Assembly (NCBI RefSeq): GCF_014298075.1
Contig: NZ_CP060418.1
Location: 1,426,001 to 1,490,000, forward strand
Length of the DNA: 64,000 nt
Origin: Enterobacter sp. JUb54
GTDB lineage: Bacteria > Pseudomonadota > Gammaproteobacteria > Enterobacterales > Enterobacteriaceae
Direction of reading: 5' to 3'
Part shown: positions 1-7,354 of the stretch, piece by piece
Layout of the letters: every line of letters starts with the position of its first letter
How positions within the stretch are numbered: the first letter of the stretch is position 1
Notes under the pieces: model-generated
Databases searched by the model: none
Told to the model about the DNA's origin: nothing
What the model saw: the letters and a program-made list of their open reading frames with translations, nothing else
Made by a program: the position numbers and the translations under genes

Positions 1-2
1 TG

Positions 3-449
3 TACACCCCGCAGGTGATCGACGCCACCACCTTCACCATCGACGGTGAAAAAGTGGAGATCCGTCAGCCGCAACACTATGCCGCCTTCGTCTGGATCCC
101 GGGCAATAAAACCCTGCTCGGTGGAACCGGCGTTGCCTGGGGGATGCACGTGTGGACCGCCGATACCCAAAGCGCAGAAAGCCGCCAGCAATGGCGTCAG
201 ACCCTCAACGACATGGCCGCCCTGCACCCGCAGCGGGTGATCCCCGGTCACTACCTTGGGACGTTACCGGACGGAGACCGTGCGATTACCTTCACCCGCG
301 ACTATCTGCAGCAGTTTGAGCAGGCGCTTAAGACGCATCACGATTCCGCTGGCGTGATCGGCGAGATGAAACAGCGCTGGCCAGGGCTGGCGGAAGAAAG
401 CTCGCTGGAGCTGAGCGCGAAGGTGAATACCGGCGAGATGAAGTGGTAG
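3..449 (+). CDS. MBL-fold metallo-hydrolase, C-terminal part (5' truncated by window edge)
   Basis: The reading frame is open from base 3, so the gene starts before the window. The visible part is about 148 residues. It looks like the C-terminal half of a metallo-beta-lactamase-fold hydrolase: a segment WIPGNKTLLGG followed by a GVAWGMHVW strand and the late histidine in VIPGHYLG, which fits the last metal-ligand region of this fold. The N-terminal HxHxDH motif lies outside the window, so the substrate cannot be judged. The tail after the motif is helical and charged. A GTG at 15 is only an internal in-frame codon. The family call is fairly safe; the function is unknown. Confidence 0.75.
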   Translation, partial: YTPQVIDATTFTIDGEKVEIRQPQHYAAFVWIPGNKTLLGGTGVAWGMHVWTADTQSAESRQQWRQTLNDMAALHPQRVIPGHYLGTLPDGDRAITFTRDYLQQFEQALKTHHDSAGVIGEMKQRWPGLAEESSLELSAKVNTGEMKW

Positions 450-618
450 CAGGTGCCAGGCTGACGGAGCCAACTGCGCCGGGATCCCACACCGCCGACG
501 GGCATCATGAAGATGATTCATCAGGCAGTTCAGTATCCTGCCGGGTTGCGTTATGATGCCAGGCTTCGGGTGGCTGTTGAATACAGACGGCCACCGCACA
601 TTGCCCGTCGGAGGGAAC

Positions 619-1041
619 TTGAGAAGCGACACACGATTGTCACGCGTTTTGCACATACTGGTTCATCTGGCCTGCGACTCCGCAAACTATACTTCGCAGC
701 AACTGGCTGACATGCTGGATACCAATGCCGTTCTGGTGCGCCGGACCATGGCCGGGTTGCGCGAGGCCGGCTATGTACGTTCAGAAAAAGGGCATAACGG
801 CGGCTGGTCATTAAGCTGCGATCCTCATCAGGTCACCCTGCTGGATATTTATAAAGCGCTGGGGATTACCCATCTTTATAACCTCGGTATTAACAGGGAT
901 AATCCTCACTGCCTGATTGAAAATGCCGTTAACGCGGAGCTGGACGACGCGTTAAACCAGGCGGAATTACTGTTAATGAACCGTCTGAATGAAATAACAC
1001 TCAGCTACCTTTGCGATAAATTTAAAGAAAACAATCGCTAA
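619..1041 (+). CDS. Rrf2 family transcriptional regulator
   Basis: A 140-residue Rrf2-type DNA-binding protein. The winged helix-turn-helix covers roughly residues 5-65 (SQQLADMLDTNAVLVRR, then a wing with KGHNGGWSL). I chose the TTG at 619 because GGAGGG lies at 610-615 and the Rrf2 fold begins right there; a longer frame to 553 has no ribosome site and adds unrelated residues. IscR and NsrR use three cysteines for a 2Fe-2S cluster. Here only one cysteine (NPHCLIEN) lies in that region, so this is probably a cluster-free, YwnA-like member. The target is unknown; the downstream DUF1360 gene is a candidate. Confidence 0.8.
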   Translation: MRSDTRLSRVLHILVHLACDSANYTSQQLADMLDTNAVLVRRTMAGLREAGYVRSEKGHNGGWSLSCDPHQVTLLDIYKALGITHLYNLGINRDNPHCLIENAVNAELDDALNQAELLLMNRLNEITLSYLCDKFKENNR

Positions 1042-1186
1042 GCGCGTTAATCACTAGCATTTCCCCACCCGACATTTATCCCTACGTGCTTTCGGTTTCA
1101 CGGTGTCCAGGCGCCGTGTTGATTTTGTCTGATTTATATCGTACCTTTTGTTGTTACATGAGTTGTTAAAACTATCAGGAGTCATT

Positions 1187-1582
1187 GTGCATCAGGTTAT
1201 TGATCCATCTACTCTTCAGGCGTTGTGGTCCTGCATCGTGCTCAGCGTTGCTGCCGCCAGTATTTCGTTTACTATCACCCAGACCGAACTTTTTGTTCCG
1301 CTGCGCAATTTTGCCAATAAAATCGGCCATATGACCGGCTATCTGTTCCACTGTTTTTATTGCATGAGCCACTGGGTGGTCCTCGCCGGGGTCCTCATTT
1401 ACCGCCCGGTGATTATCAGCAGCGGTAATATTTATATTGACCTTATTATTACGCTGTTTTTCACGATTACCCTCGCCACTTTCGTCAGCGGTTTTATGTT
1501 CCGTTCTTTTACTCACGTTATGGATAAAAAGATGAAAGAGAGTGAGCTTAAAGCGATGATGAATAAAAACAGTCAAAAATAA
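1187..1582 (+). CDS. DUF1360 family membrane protein
   Basis: A 131-residue protein with three likely membrane helices (about residues 10-30, 58-76 and 85-105) and a charged, lysine-rich C-terminus. The motif HCFYCMSHWVV, with two cysteines and two histidines at the start of the second helix, is typical of DUF1360 proteins; I know of no assigned function. GTG at 1187 is the best start because AGGAG lies at 1177-1181; an upstream in-frame TTG at 1148 lacks a ribosome site. The gene stands alone, 145 bases after the Rrf2 gene, and ends at a shared bidirectional terminator. Confidence 0.75.
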   Translation: MHQVIDPSTLQALWSCIVLSVAAASISFTITQTELFVPLRNFANKIGHMTGYLFHCFYCMSHWVVLAGVLIYRPVIISSGNIYIDLIITLFFTITLATFVSGFMFRSFTHVMDKKMKESELKAMMNKNSQK

Positions 1583-1616
1583 AAAAAAGGCGATCGTGGA
1601 GATCGCCTTATTCGGA
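1583..1616. terminator. Bidirectional rho-independent terminator
   Basis: The stem GGCGATC-gtgga-GATCGCC is flanked by an A-run on the left and TTATT on the right. It serves the convergent DUF1360 gene (+) and the methionine synthase gene (-). Confidence 0.8.
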
Positions 1617-1649
1617 TCGGTTAACCGTGATGGCCAACGTGATGCGGGA

Positions 1650-2681
1650 TTATTTCGCCAACAGTTCTTTGCGGATAATCTCGGCGCCGGCGCTTAATGC
1701 CTGCAGCTTGCCTCTGGCAACCTGACGCGATAGCGGTGCCATGCCGCAGTTGGTTGACGGGTAGAGTTTGTCAGTATCAACAAACTGCAGCGCTTTGCGC
1801 AGGGTGTTGGCCACTTCATCCGCCGTTTCAATGGCGTTGGTTGCCACGTCGATTGCCCCGACCATCACTTTTTTACCGCGAATCAATTCCAGCAGATCCA
1901 TCGGCACTCGCGAGTTATGGCACTCCAGCGAGATAATATCGATTTTCGACGTTTGCAGTTTCGGGAATGCTTCTTCATATTGCCGCCACTCGGAACCCAG
2001 CGTCTTTTTCCAGTCGGTGTTGGCCTTGATACCGTATCCGTAGCAGATATGTACCGCGGTTTCGCATTTCAGCCCTTCAACCGCTCTTTCCAGCGCGGCG
2101 ATACCCCAGTCATTAACCTCATCGAAAAACACATTAAATGCTGGCTCATCAAACTGAATAATATCCACTCCGGCCGCTTCTAACTCTTTGGCTTCCTGAT
2201 TGAGGATCTTCGCAAATTCCCATGCCAGTTTTTCGCGGCTTTTATAGTGGTTATCATACAGCGTATCGATCATCGTCATCGGCCCCGGCAAGGCCCATTT
2301 AATCGGCTGGTCGGTGAGCTGACGTAAATATCGCGCATCGTCGACAAAGACCGGCTTCTTACGGGCAACTTCCCCCACCACGCTCGGCACGCTCGCCTCA
2401 TAGCGGTTACGAATTTTCACCACCTGGCGGTTCTCAAAATCCACGCCGTCGAGATGTTCAATAAAGGTGGTGACAAAGTGCTGGCGCGTTTGCTCGCCAT
2501 CGCTGACGATATCAATCCCCGCCAGCTGTTGTTCCTGAAGAGATAAACGCAGGGCGTCCTGTTTGCCTTCAGCTAAGATTTCATCCTGCAATTTCCACGG
2601 CGACCACAGCGTCTCCGGCTGCGCAAGCCACGAAGGTTTCGGTAAACTGCCCGCTGTCGACGTCGGTAATAATATTTTCAT
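1650..2681 (-). CDS. mesD: Core-MetE methionine synthase, MesD type
   Basis: A 343-residue protein matching only the catalytic half of cobalamin-independent methionine synthase (MetE is about 750 residues). The zinc ligands of MetE are conserved: His211 and Cys213 (HICYG), Glu253 (LECHN) and Cys312 (NCGM). The gene follows a DUF1852 gene on the same strand after 25 bases. From the literature (Price et al., folate-independent methionine synthases), MesD proteins are core-MetE enzymes that work with a DUF1852 partner, MesX, and need oxygen; their methyl donor is not settled. The pairing here fits that. Reaction expected: methylation of homocysteine to methionine in the cytoplasm. The family is safe; the MesD name rests on context. 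Confidence 0.7.
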   Translation of the reverse strand: MKILLPTSTAGSLPKPSWLAQPETLWSPWKLQDEILAEGKQDALRLSLQEQQLAGIDIVSDGEQTRQHFVTTFIEHLDGVDFENRQVVKIRNRYEASVPSVVGEVARKKPVFVDDARYLRQLTDQPIKWALPGPMTMIDTLYDNHYKSREKLAWEFAKILNQEAKELEAAGVDIIQFDEPAFNVFFDEVNDWGIAALERAVEGLKCETAVHICYGYGIKANTDWKKTLGSEWRQYEEAFPKLQTSKIDIISLECHNSRVPMDLLELIRGKKVMVGAIDVATNAIETADEVANTLRKALQFVDTDKLYPSTNCGMAPLSRQVARGKLQALSAGAEIIRKELLAK

Positions 2682-2706
2682 AATAGAAGACCTTTTAATG
2701 TGTTAA

Positions 2707-3684
2707 TTACAGCGCGCAGCTAGCGGACCATTGTTCAAGAATATGTTTATAGGGTTGGATGAAGTTCTGTTCCGTAAATTTGCCCTGCTCAATCGCCAGA
2801 TGACTCCGCTCTTCGCGGTCGTAAACAATTTTTGTCAACGAGTGATCCTGGTTGCTGAGGTTCGGCTGATAGTATTGCCCGGCGGCGGCGTTGGCATTGT
2901 AAATTTCCGGGCGGTAAATTTTCTGGAAAGTCTCCATGGTGCTGATGGTACCGATCAGCTCCAGGCTGGTGTAATCACTCAGCAAATCACCGGCGCAAAA
3001 GAAAGCCAAAGGCGCGACGCTGTTTTTAGGCATGAAGTAACGCACCTGCAGGCCCATTTTCTTAAAATACTGCTCAGTCAGCGAAGAGTCCTGTTGCTGA
3101 TACTCATCCCCCAGTACCGGATGCTGATTCCCGGTGCGGTGATAGACATCTTTGCTGGACACGCTCAGGCAGATCACCGGCAATTTGCTAAAGTGCTGGT
3201 GGTATTCATTTGAATTGACGAAATGCTTGAAAATATTGCCGTGTAGTTCGCCAAAGTTTTCAGGAATACTGAAGTTAGCCTGATTTTTATTGTGTTCCAG
3301 CAGCAACACGCTGAAGTCATAGTCACGGACATAAGACGAGAAGTTATTACCGACGATGCCTTCAATACGCTCGTTGGTTTTTTTATCGATGATATTGGTT
3401 TTCAGAATTTCAATGACCGGGAACGCATCGCCCTGCGCTTCGACGTTCATCTCAACAGAAATGATTTCCAGCTCAACGGAATAGCGGCCGCCTTTAAGAT
3501 TATCCCAGTACGCCAGGGTATTAAAACGATTGTTAATCATCACCAGGGTGTTACGCAGGTTCTCCTGACGATTCTCTCCCCGGGCCAAATTGGCGAAGTT
3601 AGTGGTGATACGCGTATTGTCCGAAGGGTTATAATTCTCATCGAAACAACTGCTTTTAATGGTGAAGCTGAAATCTTTGCTCAT
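2707..3684 (-). CDS. mesX: DUF1852 protein, MesX-like partner of MesD
   Basis: A 325-residue DUF1852 protein. No catalytic motif is obvious to me. It is placed directly upstream of the core-MetE gene on the same strand (25-base gap), so the two are very likely co-transcribed. In Acinetobacter the DUF1852 protein is required for MesD-dependent methionine synthesis; its chemical role is unknown. I chose the ATG at 3684, where the conserved MSKDFSFTIKSS start lies. The frame continues open upstream to 3876, but that extension is basic and cysteine-rich and reads like non-coding DNA. Confidence 0.7.
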   Translation of the reverse strand: MSKDFSFTIKSSCFDENYNPSDNTRITTNFANLARGENRQENLRNTLVMINNRFNTLAYWDNLKGGRYSVELEIISVEMNVEAQGDAFPVIEILKTNIIDKKTNERIEGIVGNNFSSYVRDYDFSVLLLEHNKNQANFSIPENFGELHGNIFKHFVNSNEYHQHFSKLPVICLSVSSKDVYHRTGNQHPVLGDEYQQQDSSLTEQYFKKMGLQVRYFMPKNSVAPLAFFCAGDLLSDYTSLELIGTISTMETFQKIYRPEIYNANAAAGQYYQPNLSNQDHSLTKIVYDREERSHLAIEQGKFTEQNFIQPYKHILEQWSASCAL

Positions 3685-4174
3685 GATGTCTTGTACCTGC
3701 GTTCTGCGATGAAAGCTGAATATATTGCTTGAACAACGGGAATAGCCACTTATTATCTGCGGGCTTTCCCATTTAGGGGCTTTCATTTTGGCTACCGTTG
3801 ATGAGTTATATTTTATGCCAGAGCCCTTAGAGCAGAGAAAGCGACTTAATTTCATCACAACATGAGCCATTTTCATGGTCGGGGATTAACCCGGAAAGCA
3901 GATGGTTGCGCAAACGGAGGGGCTAAGAGAATTAACCTGAAAAGCCAAGGTTATTCTGATGCTGGATAAACCTGAAGCCATAATATTATTGTGGTTAATT
4001 AAGGCAGCTTCGGCTCTTTTAATTGATATTAAAAAACGCGGCAATAATTAATGACAATAATTAAATGGGACTATAAAGTAAAATTTCACTGAAACTGAAG
4101 GAGATAGCGCAGAACGTGTTGCGTACTGTTTTGCTGTACGCCGGGTGCGCTCGCTGCCTGACAGGATATCCCAG
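3685..4174. other. 490-base intergenic region, AT-rich, no gene seen
   Basis: This lies between the divergent mesX and LysE-type genes. It is AT-rich, especially 3950-4090, unlike its neighbours, and must carry both promoters. I looked for a MetJ box (AGACGTCT repeats) expected for a methionine gene and found only a single partial AGACATC at the mesX ribosome site. No convincing RNA structure or small ORF was found. Confidence 0.5.
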
Positions 4175-4813
4175 ATGCAACAGATCGCGTTTTATATTCT
4201 TATTGCCAGCCTGACCATTGCCAGCCCCGGACCGGGCGTGTTACTCACCCTGAGCAACACCCTCAATTATAACCTGCGTAATGCCATGGCCGGGATCGTC
4301 GGCGTAGCCGCTGGCATGGGCGTGATATCGATTATCGCGGCCAGCAGCGTCGGCGTGCTCATTACGACGTCGCCATTCGCATTGCTAGCCGTGAAGATAG
4401 CCGGGGCCGCTTACCTGATTTATCTGGGGATCAAATTATACCGTTCCGCCCCTCGGGTGTTGAACCAGCACACCAATACGCCAGAGGCTGTCACCCCGCC
4501 GTCCACCGCTCAGCGCTTTCGTCAGGGACTGCTGGTTTCCTTGCTCAATCCCAAGCCTATCGTCTTCTTTATGGCGCTGTTCCCACCGTTCATTAATCCG
4601 CAGCAGCCCTTTGTTCCCCAGTTTTCGCTGCTGTCTGGGATCTTCTGCCTGCTGGTGATAACCATCCATTCCCTTTACGCCCTTTTCGCTCATTCGGTAA
4701 AGAAGAAGATGTCTTCTGGCAACCTCTTTCGCAAACTCAATAAAACCGGCGGGATGGTGTTCATGTGTTTTGCTGCAGGACTCCTGATTTCCGCCCTGCA
4801 TCCGTATATCTGA
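4175..4813 (+). CDS. LysE/RhtB family amino-acid exporter
   Basis: A 212-residue inner-membrane protein with about six hydrophobic helices and the family signature near the N-terminus (IASPGPGVLLTLSNTL, residues 12-27). LysE/RhtB proteins export amino acids or analogues by proton exchange; the substrate cannot be told from sequence. ATG at 4175 is preceded by AGGA at 4163-4166 with 8-base spacing, and the family's usual start (first helix then SPGPG) matches. An upstream GTG at 4145 gives a non-homologous extension. It is transcribed alone. Confidence 0.85.
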   Translation: MQQIAFYILIASLTIASPGPGVLLTLSNTLNYNLRNAMAGIVGVAAGMGVISIIAASSVGVLITTSPFALLAVKIAGAAYLIYLGIKLYRSAPRVLNQHTNTPEAVTPPSTAQRFRQGLLVSLLNPKPIVFFMALFPPFINPQQPFVPQFSLLSGIFCLLVITIHSLYALFAHSVKKKMSSGNLFRKLNKTGGMVFMCFAAGLLISALHPYI

Positions 4814-4988
4814 ACCACTGTTTGCCTTCAGGCGGTCGGCGCCCACATTCAGACTGATGAGGTTGCCATTGCCGCCAAAATAGACCACGATAGATAGCAC
4901 GGTATCCATCGGGTGCCGTTCTTAGGGTTACATTTCGTCCGGCGGCGCCGGGCTTGTCCTTGAAACAGAAGTGGATTAAGGAGTAAGA

Positions 4989-5129
4989 ATGAAATCGAAC
5001 CACCATGCACGTCATCTTCTCGGTCTGAACTATAAACTCTCCCAGCAGAAAAAAGTGGTGCTGGACGGCGAGAGTGAAACCACCATTAACCATGCTCATG
5101 CCACCGGCCGCAAACGCCGCGCTGGCTAA
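4989..5129 (+). CDS. sra: Stationary-phase ribosome-associated protein Sra (S22)
   Basis: A 46-residue basic protein beginning MKSNHHARHLLGL and ending TGRKRRAG. It aligns with E. coli Sra/RpsV, which begins MKSNRQARHILGL and ends in a TGRKR motif. Sra is a small protein bound to the 30S subunit, mostly in stationary phase. AAGGAG lies at 4978-4983, five bases before the ATG. As in E. coli it neighbours maeA. The middle (residues 20-38) diverges from E. coli. A strong terminator follows, so it is a single-gene unit. Confidence 0.9.
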   Translation: MKSNHHARHLLGLNYKLSQQKKVVLDGESETTINHAHATGRKRRAG

Positions 5130-5149
5130 TTCTTCAGCTGAGTGATGAT

Positions 5150-5186
5150 AAAAACACCGTCCTTTCGTCAGGATGGTGTTTTTTTA
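5150..5186 (+). terminator. Rho-independent terminator after sra
   Basis: Stem AAAACACCGTCC with GGATGGTGTTTTT, a short TTTCGTCA loop and a run of seven T. It separates sra from maeA. Confidence 0.9.
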
Positions 5187-5218
5187 ACACAATTCCCCCT
5201 CTTTGATAGCATCTGCTC

Positions 5219-5224
5219 TATAAT
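5219..5224 (+). promoter_or_regulatory. Possible maeA -10 box
   Basis: A perfect TATAAT about 80 bases before the maeA ATG. No good -35 lies 16-18 bases upstream, so this is a weak call; an activated promoter is possible. Confidence 0.3.
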
Positions 5225-5302
5225 CTGCCCCGCTGCTTTCCCTGCCAGCCCGCACGCTTATCGCCGCGCCCGGTCTGAAGTGAACATCAAGGAGTTAGTG
5301 CG

Positions 5303-7000
5303 ATGCAATTCACCCATAAGAAAAACCGTTCTCTGTATATCCCTTACGCTGGCCCCGTTCTGCTCGAATTCCCCCTTCTCAACAAAGGTAGCGCCTTCAG
5401 CATGGAAGAGCGCAGCAGCTTTAACCTGCTGGGCCTGCTGCCTGAAGTCGTTGAAACCATCGAAGAGCAAGCTGAACGTGCCTGGATCCAGTACCAGGGA
5501 TTTAAAACTGAGATCGATAAACACATTTACCTGCGCAACATTCAGGACACCAACGAAACGCTGTTTTACCGCCTGATCGGCAACCATCTCGACGAGATGA
5601 TGCCGGTTATCTATACCCCGACCGTCGGCGCGGCCTGTGAACGTTTCTCCGAGATCTACCGCCGCTCACGCGGGGTCTTTATCTCCTATCAGAACCGCCA
5701 CAACCTTGACGACATCCTGCAAAACGTCCCGAACCACAACGTCAAAGTTATCGTCGTCACCGACGGTGAACGTATTCTCGGTCTTGGTGACCAGGGCATC
5801 GGCGGGATGGGGATCCCGATCGGCAAACTGTCGCTGTATACCACCTGCGGCGGTATCAGCCCGGCCTATACCCTGCCGATCGTGCTGGATGTCGGCACCA
5901 ACAACCAGCAGCTGCTCGACGATCCGCTGTATATGGGCTGGCGTCATCCGCGTATTACCGATGACGACTATTACCAGTTTGTCGATGACGTGATCCAGGC
6001 GATTAAACACCGCTGGCCGGACGTTCTGCTGCAGTTCGAAGATTTCGCGCAGAAGAACGCCATGCCGCTGCTTAACCGCTATCGTAATGAAATTTGTTCA
6101 TTCAACGATGATATTCAGGGTACTGCTTCGGTTACCGTCGGCACGCTGATTGCCGCCAGTCGCGGCGCGGGAAGCCAGCTGAGCGAACAGAAAATTGTCT
6201 TCCTCGGCGCCGGTTCTGCCGGTTGCGGTATCGCCGAGCAGATCATCGCGCAGATCCAGCGTGAAGGACTGAGTGAAGAAGAAGCACGCCGGCGCGTCTT
6301 TATGGTTGACCGTTTCGGCCTGCTGACCGACGCCATGCCTAATCTGCTGCCGTTCCAGAGCAAGCTGGTGCAGAAGCGCGACAACCTGCAGCAGTGGGAC
6401 ACCACCAACGAAGTCCTGTCCCTGCTCGACGTGGTGCGTAACGTCAAACCGAATATTCTGATCGGCGTGTCTGGCCAGCCGGGCCTGTTCACCGAAGAGA
6501 TTATTCGCGAGATGCATAAACACTGCCCGCGTCCGATCGTGATGCCGCTGTCGAACCCGACCTCACGAGTGGAAGCGACGCCGCAGAACATCCTGAGCTG
6601 GACCGACGGCGAAGCGCTGGTTGCCACCGGCAGCCCGTTTGCGCCAGTCACCCTCAAAGGCAAGCAGTATGTAATTGCCCAGTGCAACAACTCCTATATC
6701 TTCCCGGGTATCGGTCTTGGGGTTATTGCCTCTGGCGCTTCCAGAGTCACGGAAGACATGCTGATGGCCGCCAGCGAAACCCTGGCAAAACACTCGCCGC
6801 TGGTCAACAACGGCGAAGGCCCGGTGCTGCCGGAGCTGAAAGACATCCAGACCGTTTCGCGCGCCATCGCCTTTGCGGTCGGGAAAGTCGCCCAGGAGCA
6901 AGGTGTCGCGGTCAAGACTTCGGCCGAAGCGCTGCTGCAGTCCATCAGCGATAACTTCTGGCTGCCGGAGTACCGCAACTACCGCCGGACCTCGATCTGA
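5303..7000 (+). CDS. maeA: NAD-dependent malic enzyme MaeA (SfcA)
   Basis: A 565-residue cytoplasmic enzyme that oxidatively decarboxylates malate to pyruvate with NAD+, linking the TCA cycle to pyruvate during growth on C4 acids. It is near-identical in length and sequence to E. coli MaeA from [20 protein letters not shown] to the C-terminal YRRTSI. The malic-enzyme signature FNDDIQGTA lies near residue 270 and the NAD-binding loop [11 protein letters not shown] near 305. ATG at 5303 follows GGAG. The first six residues differ from E. coli, as is common. It is a single-gene unit with its own terminator. Confidence 0.97.
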   Translation: MQFTHKKNRSLYIPYAGPVLLEFPLLNKGSAFSMEERSSFNLLGLLPEVVETIEEQAERAWIQYQGFKTEIDKHIYLRNIQDTNETLFYRLIGNHLDEMMPVIYTPTVGAACERFSEIYRRSRGVFISYQNRHNLDDILQNVPNHNVKVIVVTDGERILGLGDQGIGGMGIPIGKLSLYTTCGGISPAYTLPIVLDVGTNNQQLLDDPLYMGWRHPRITDDDYYQFVDDVIQAIKHRWPDVLLQFEDFAQKNAMPLLNRYRNEICSFNDDIQGTASVTVGTLIAASRGAGSQLSEQKIVFLGAGSAGCGIAEQIIAQIQREGLSEEEARRRVFMVDRFGLLTDAMPNLLPFQSKLVQKRDNLQQWDTTNEVLSLLDVVRNVKPNILIGVSGQPGLFTEEIIREMHKHCPRPIVMPLSNPTSRVEATPQNILSWTDGEALVATGSPFAPVTLKGKQYVIAQCNNSYIFPGIGLGVIASGASRVTEDMLMAASETLAKHSPLVNNGEGPVLPELKDIQTVSRAIAFAVGKVAQEQGVAVKTSAEALLQSISDNFWLPEYRNYRRTSI

Positions 7001-7031
7001 TTGTTCGCTGGACGCGTTCGATAAGCTTAAC

Positions 7032-7057
7032 AGGCCTGCTTGCAGGCCCTTTTTTTT
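7032..7057 (+). terminator. Rho-independent terminator after maeA
   Basis: Stem AGGCCTGC-tt-GCAGGCC followed by eight T. Confidence 0.9.
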
Positions 7058-7155
7058 GTGCCCGCCCCCACCATCTTTTGTCACTAGCCAAATCCCGGCA
7101 AGGGTTCTACACTGCCTCTACCCATCAACCTACTGGATAAAATAAGGAGGACCCC

Positions 7156-7239
7156 ATGCTGTTACGTGAAATATCGACTTTTTCACTGACATTTGGTCAT
7201 CGTACCCGCTCAAGCGTTATCGATATCGTGCTGCGATAA
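7156..7239 (+). CDS. Putative 27-residue leader peptide upstream of the ABC-F gene
   Basis: This small ORF starts with ATG at 7156 and has one of the best Shine-Dalgarno sequences in the window (AAGGAGG at 7144-7150, five-base spacing). It encodes 27 residues beginning MLLREISTFS and ending DIVLR, and ends with TAA at 7237-7239, 115 bases before the ABC-F start. The stop codon lies inside the right arm of a strong hairpin. I do not recognise the peptide. Placement and the strong ribosome site suggest a regulatory leader peptide rather than a stand-alone small protein, but translation is not proved. Confidence 0.55.
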   Translation: MLLREISTFSLTFGHRTRSSVIDIVLR

Positions 7240-7300
7240 CTTCGGCTTGAGCGAAGACACCAGAGACTAACTCCCTTCCCTCGGGCTTACCGGGTTATCG
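7207..7300 (+). promoter_or_regulatory. Structured leader with alternative pairings before the ABC-F gene
   Basis: The hairpin CGCTCAAGC GTTATCG (7207-7222) pairs with CGATAAC ttcg GCTTGAGCG (7234-7253): 16 pairs with a 4-base bulge. A second GTTATCG at 7294-7300 can pair with the same CGATAAC at 7234-7240, so two conformations exclude each other. The leader-peptide stop codon lies within CGATAAC, so a ribosome halted there would block both pairings. A further small hairpin, AGGCAT-ttct-ATGCCT, lies at 7317-7332. No U-run is present, so control of translation or Rho access is likelier than intrinsic termination. Confidence 0.55.
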
Positions 7301-7354
7301 TCAGCGATGTTTGACGAGGCATTTCTATGCCTGTAACTCTTGAGTAAGTTCACG

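Noticed and set aside
3685-3876. N-terminal extension of the DUF1852 protein
   Set aside because: It is open by chance; the sequence is basic and cysteine-rich and the family start is at 3684.
3685-4174. MetJ boxes upstream of mesX
   Set aside because: No tandem AGACGTCT-like repeats were found, only one partial heptamer.
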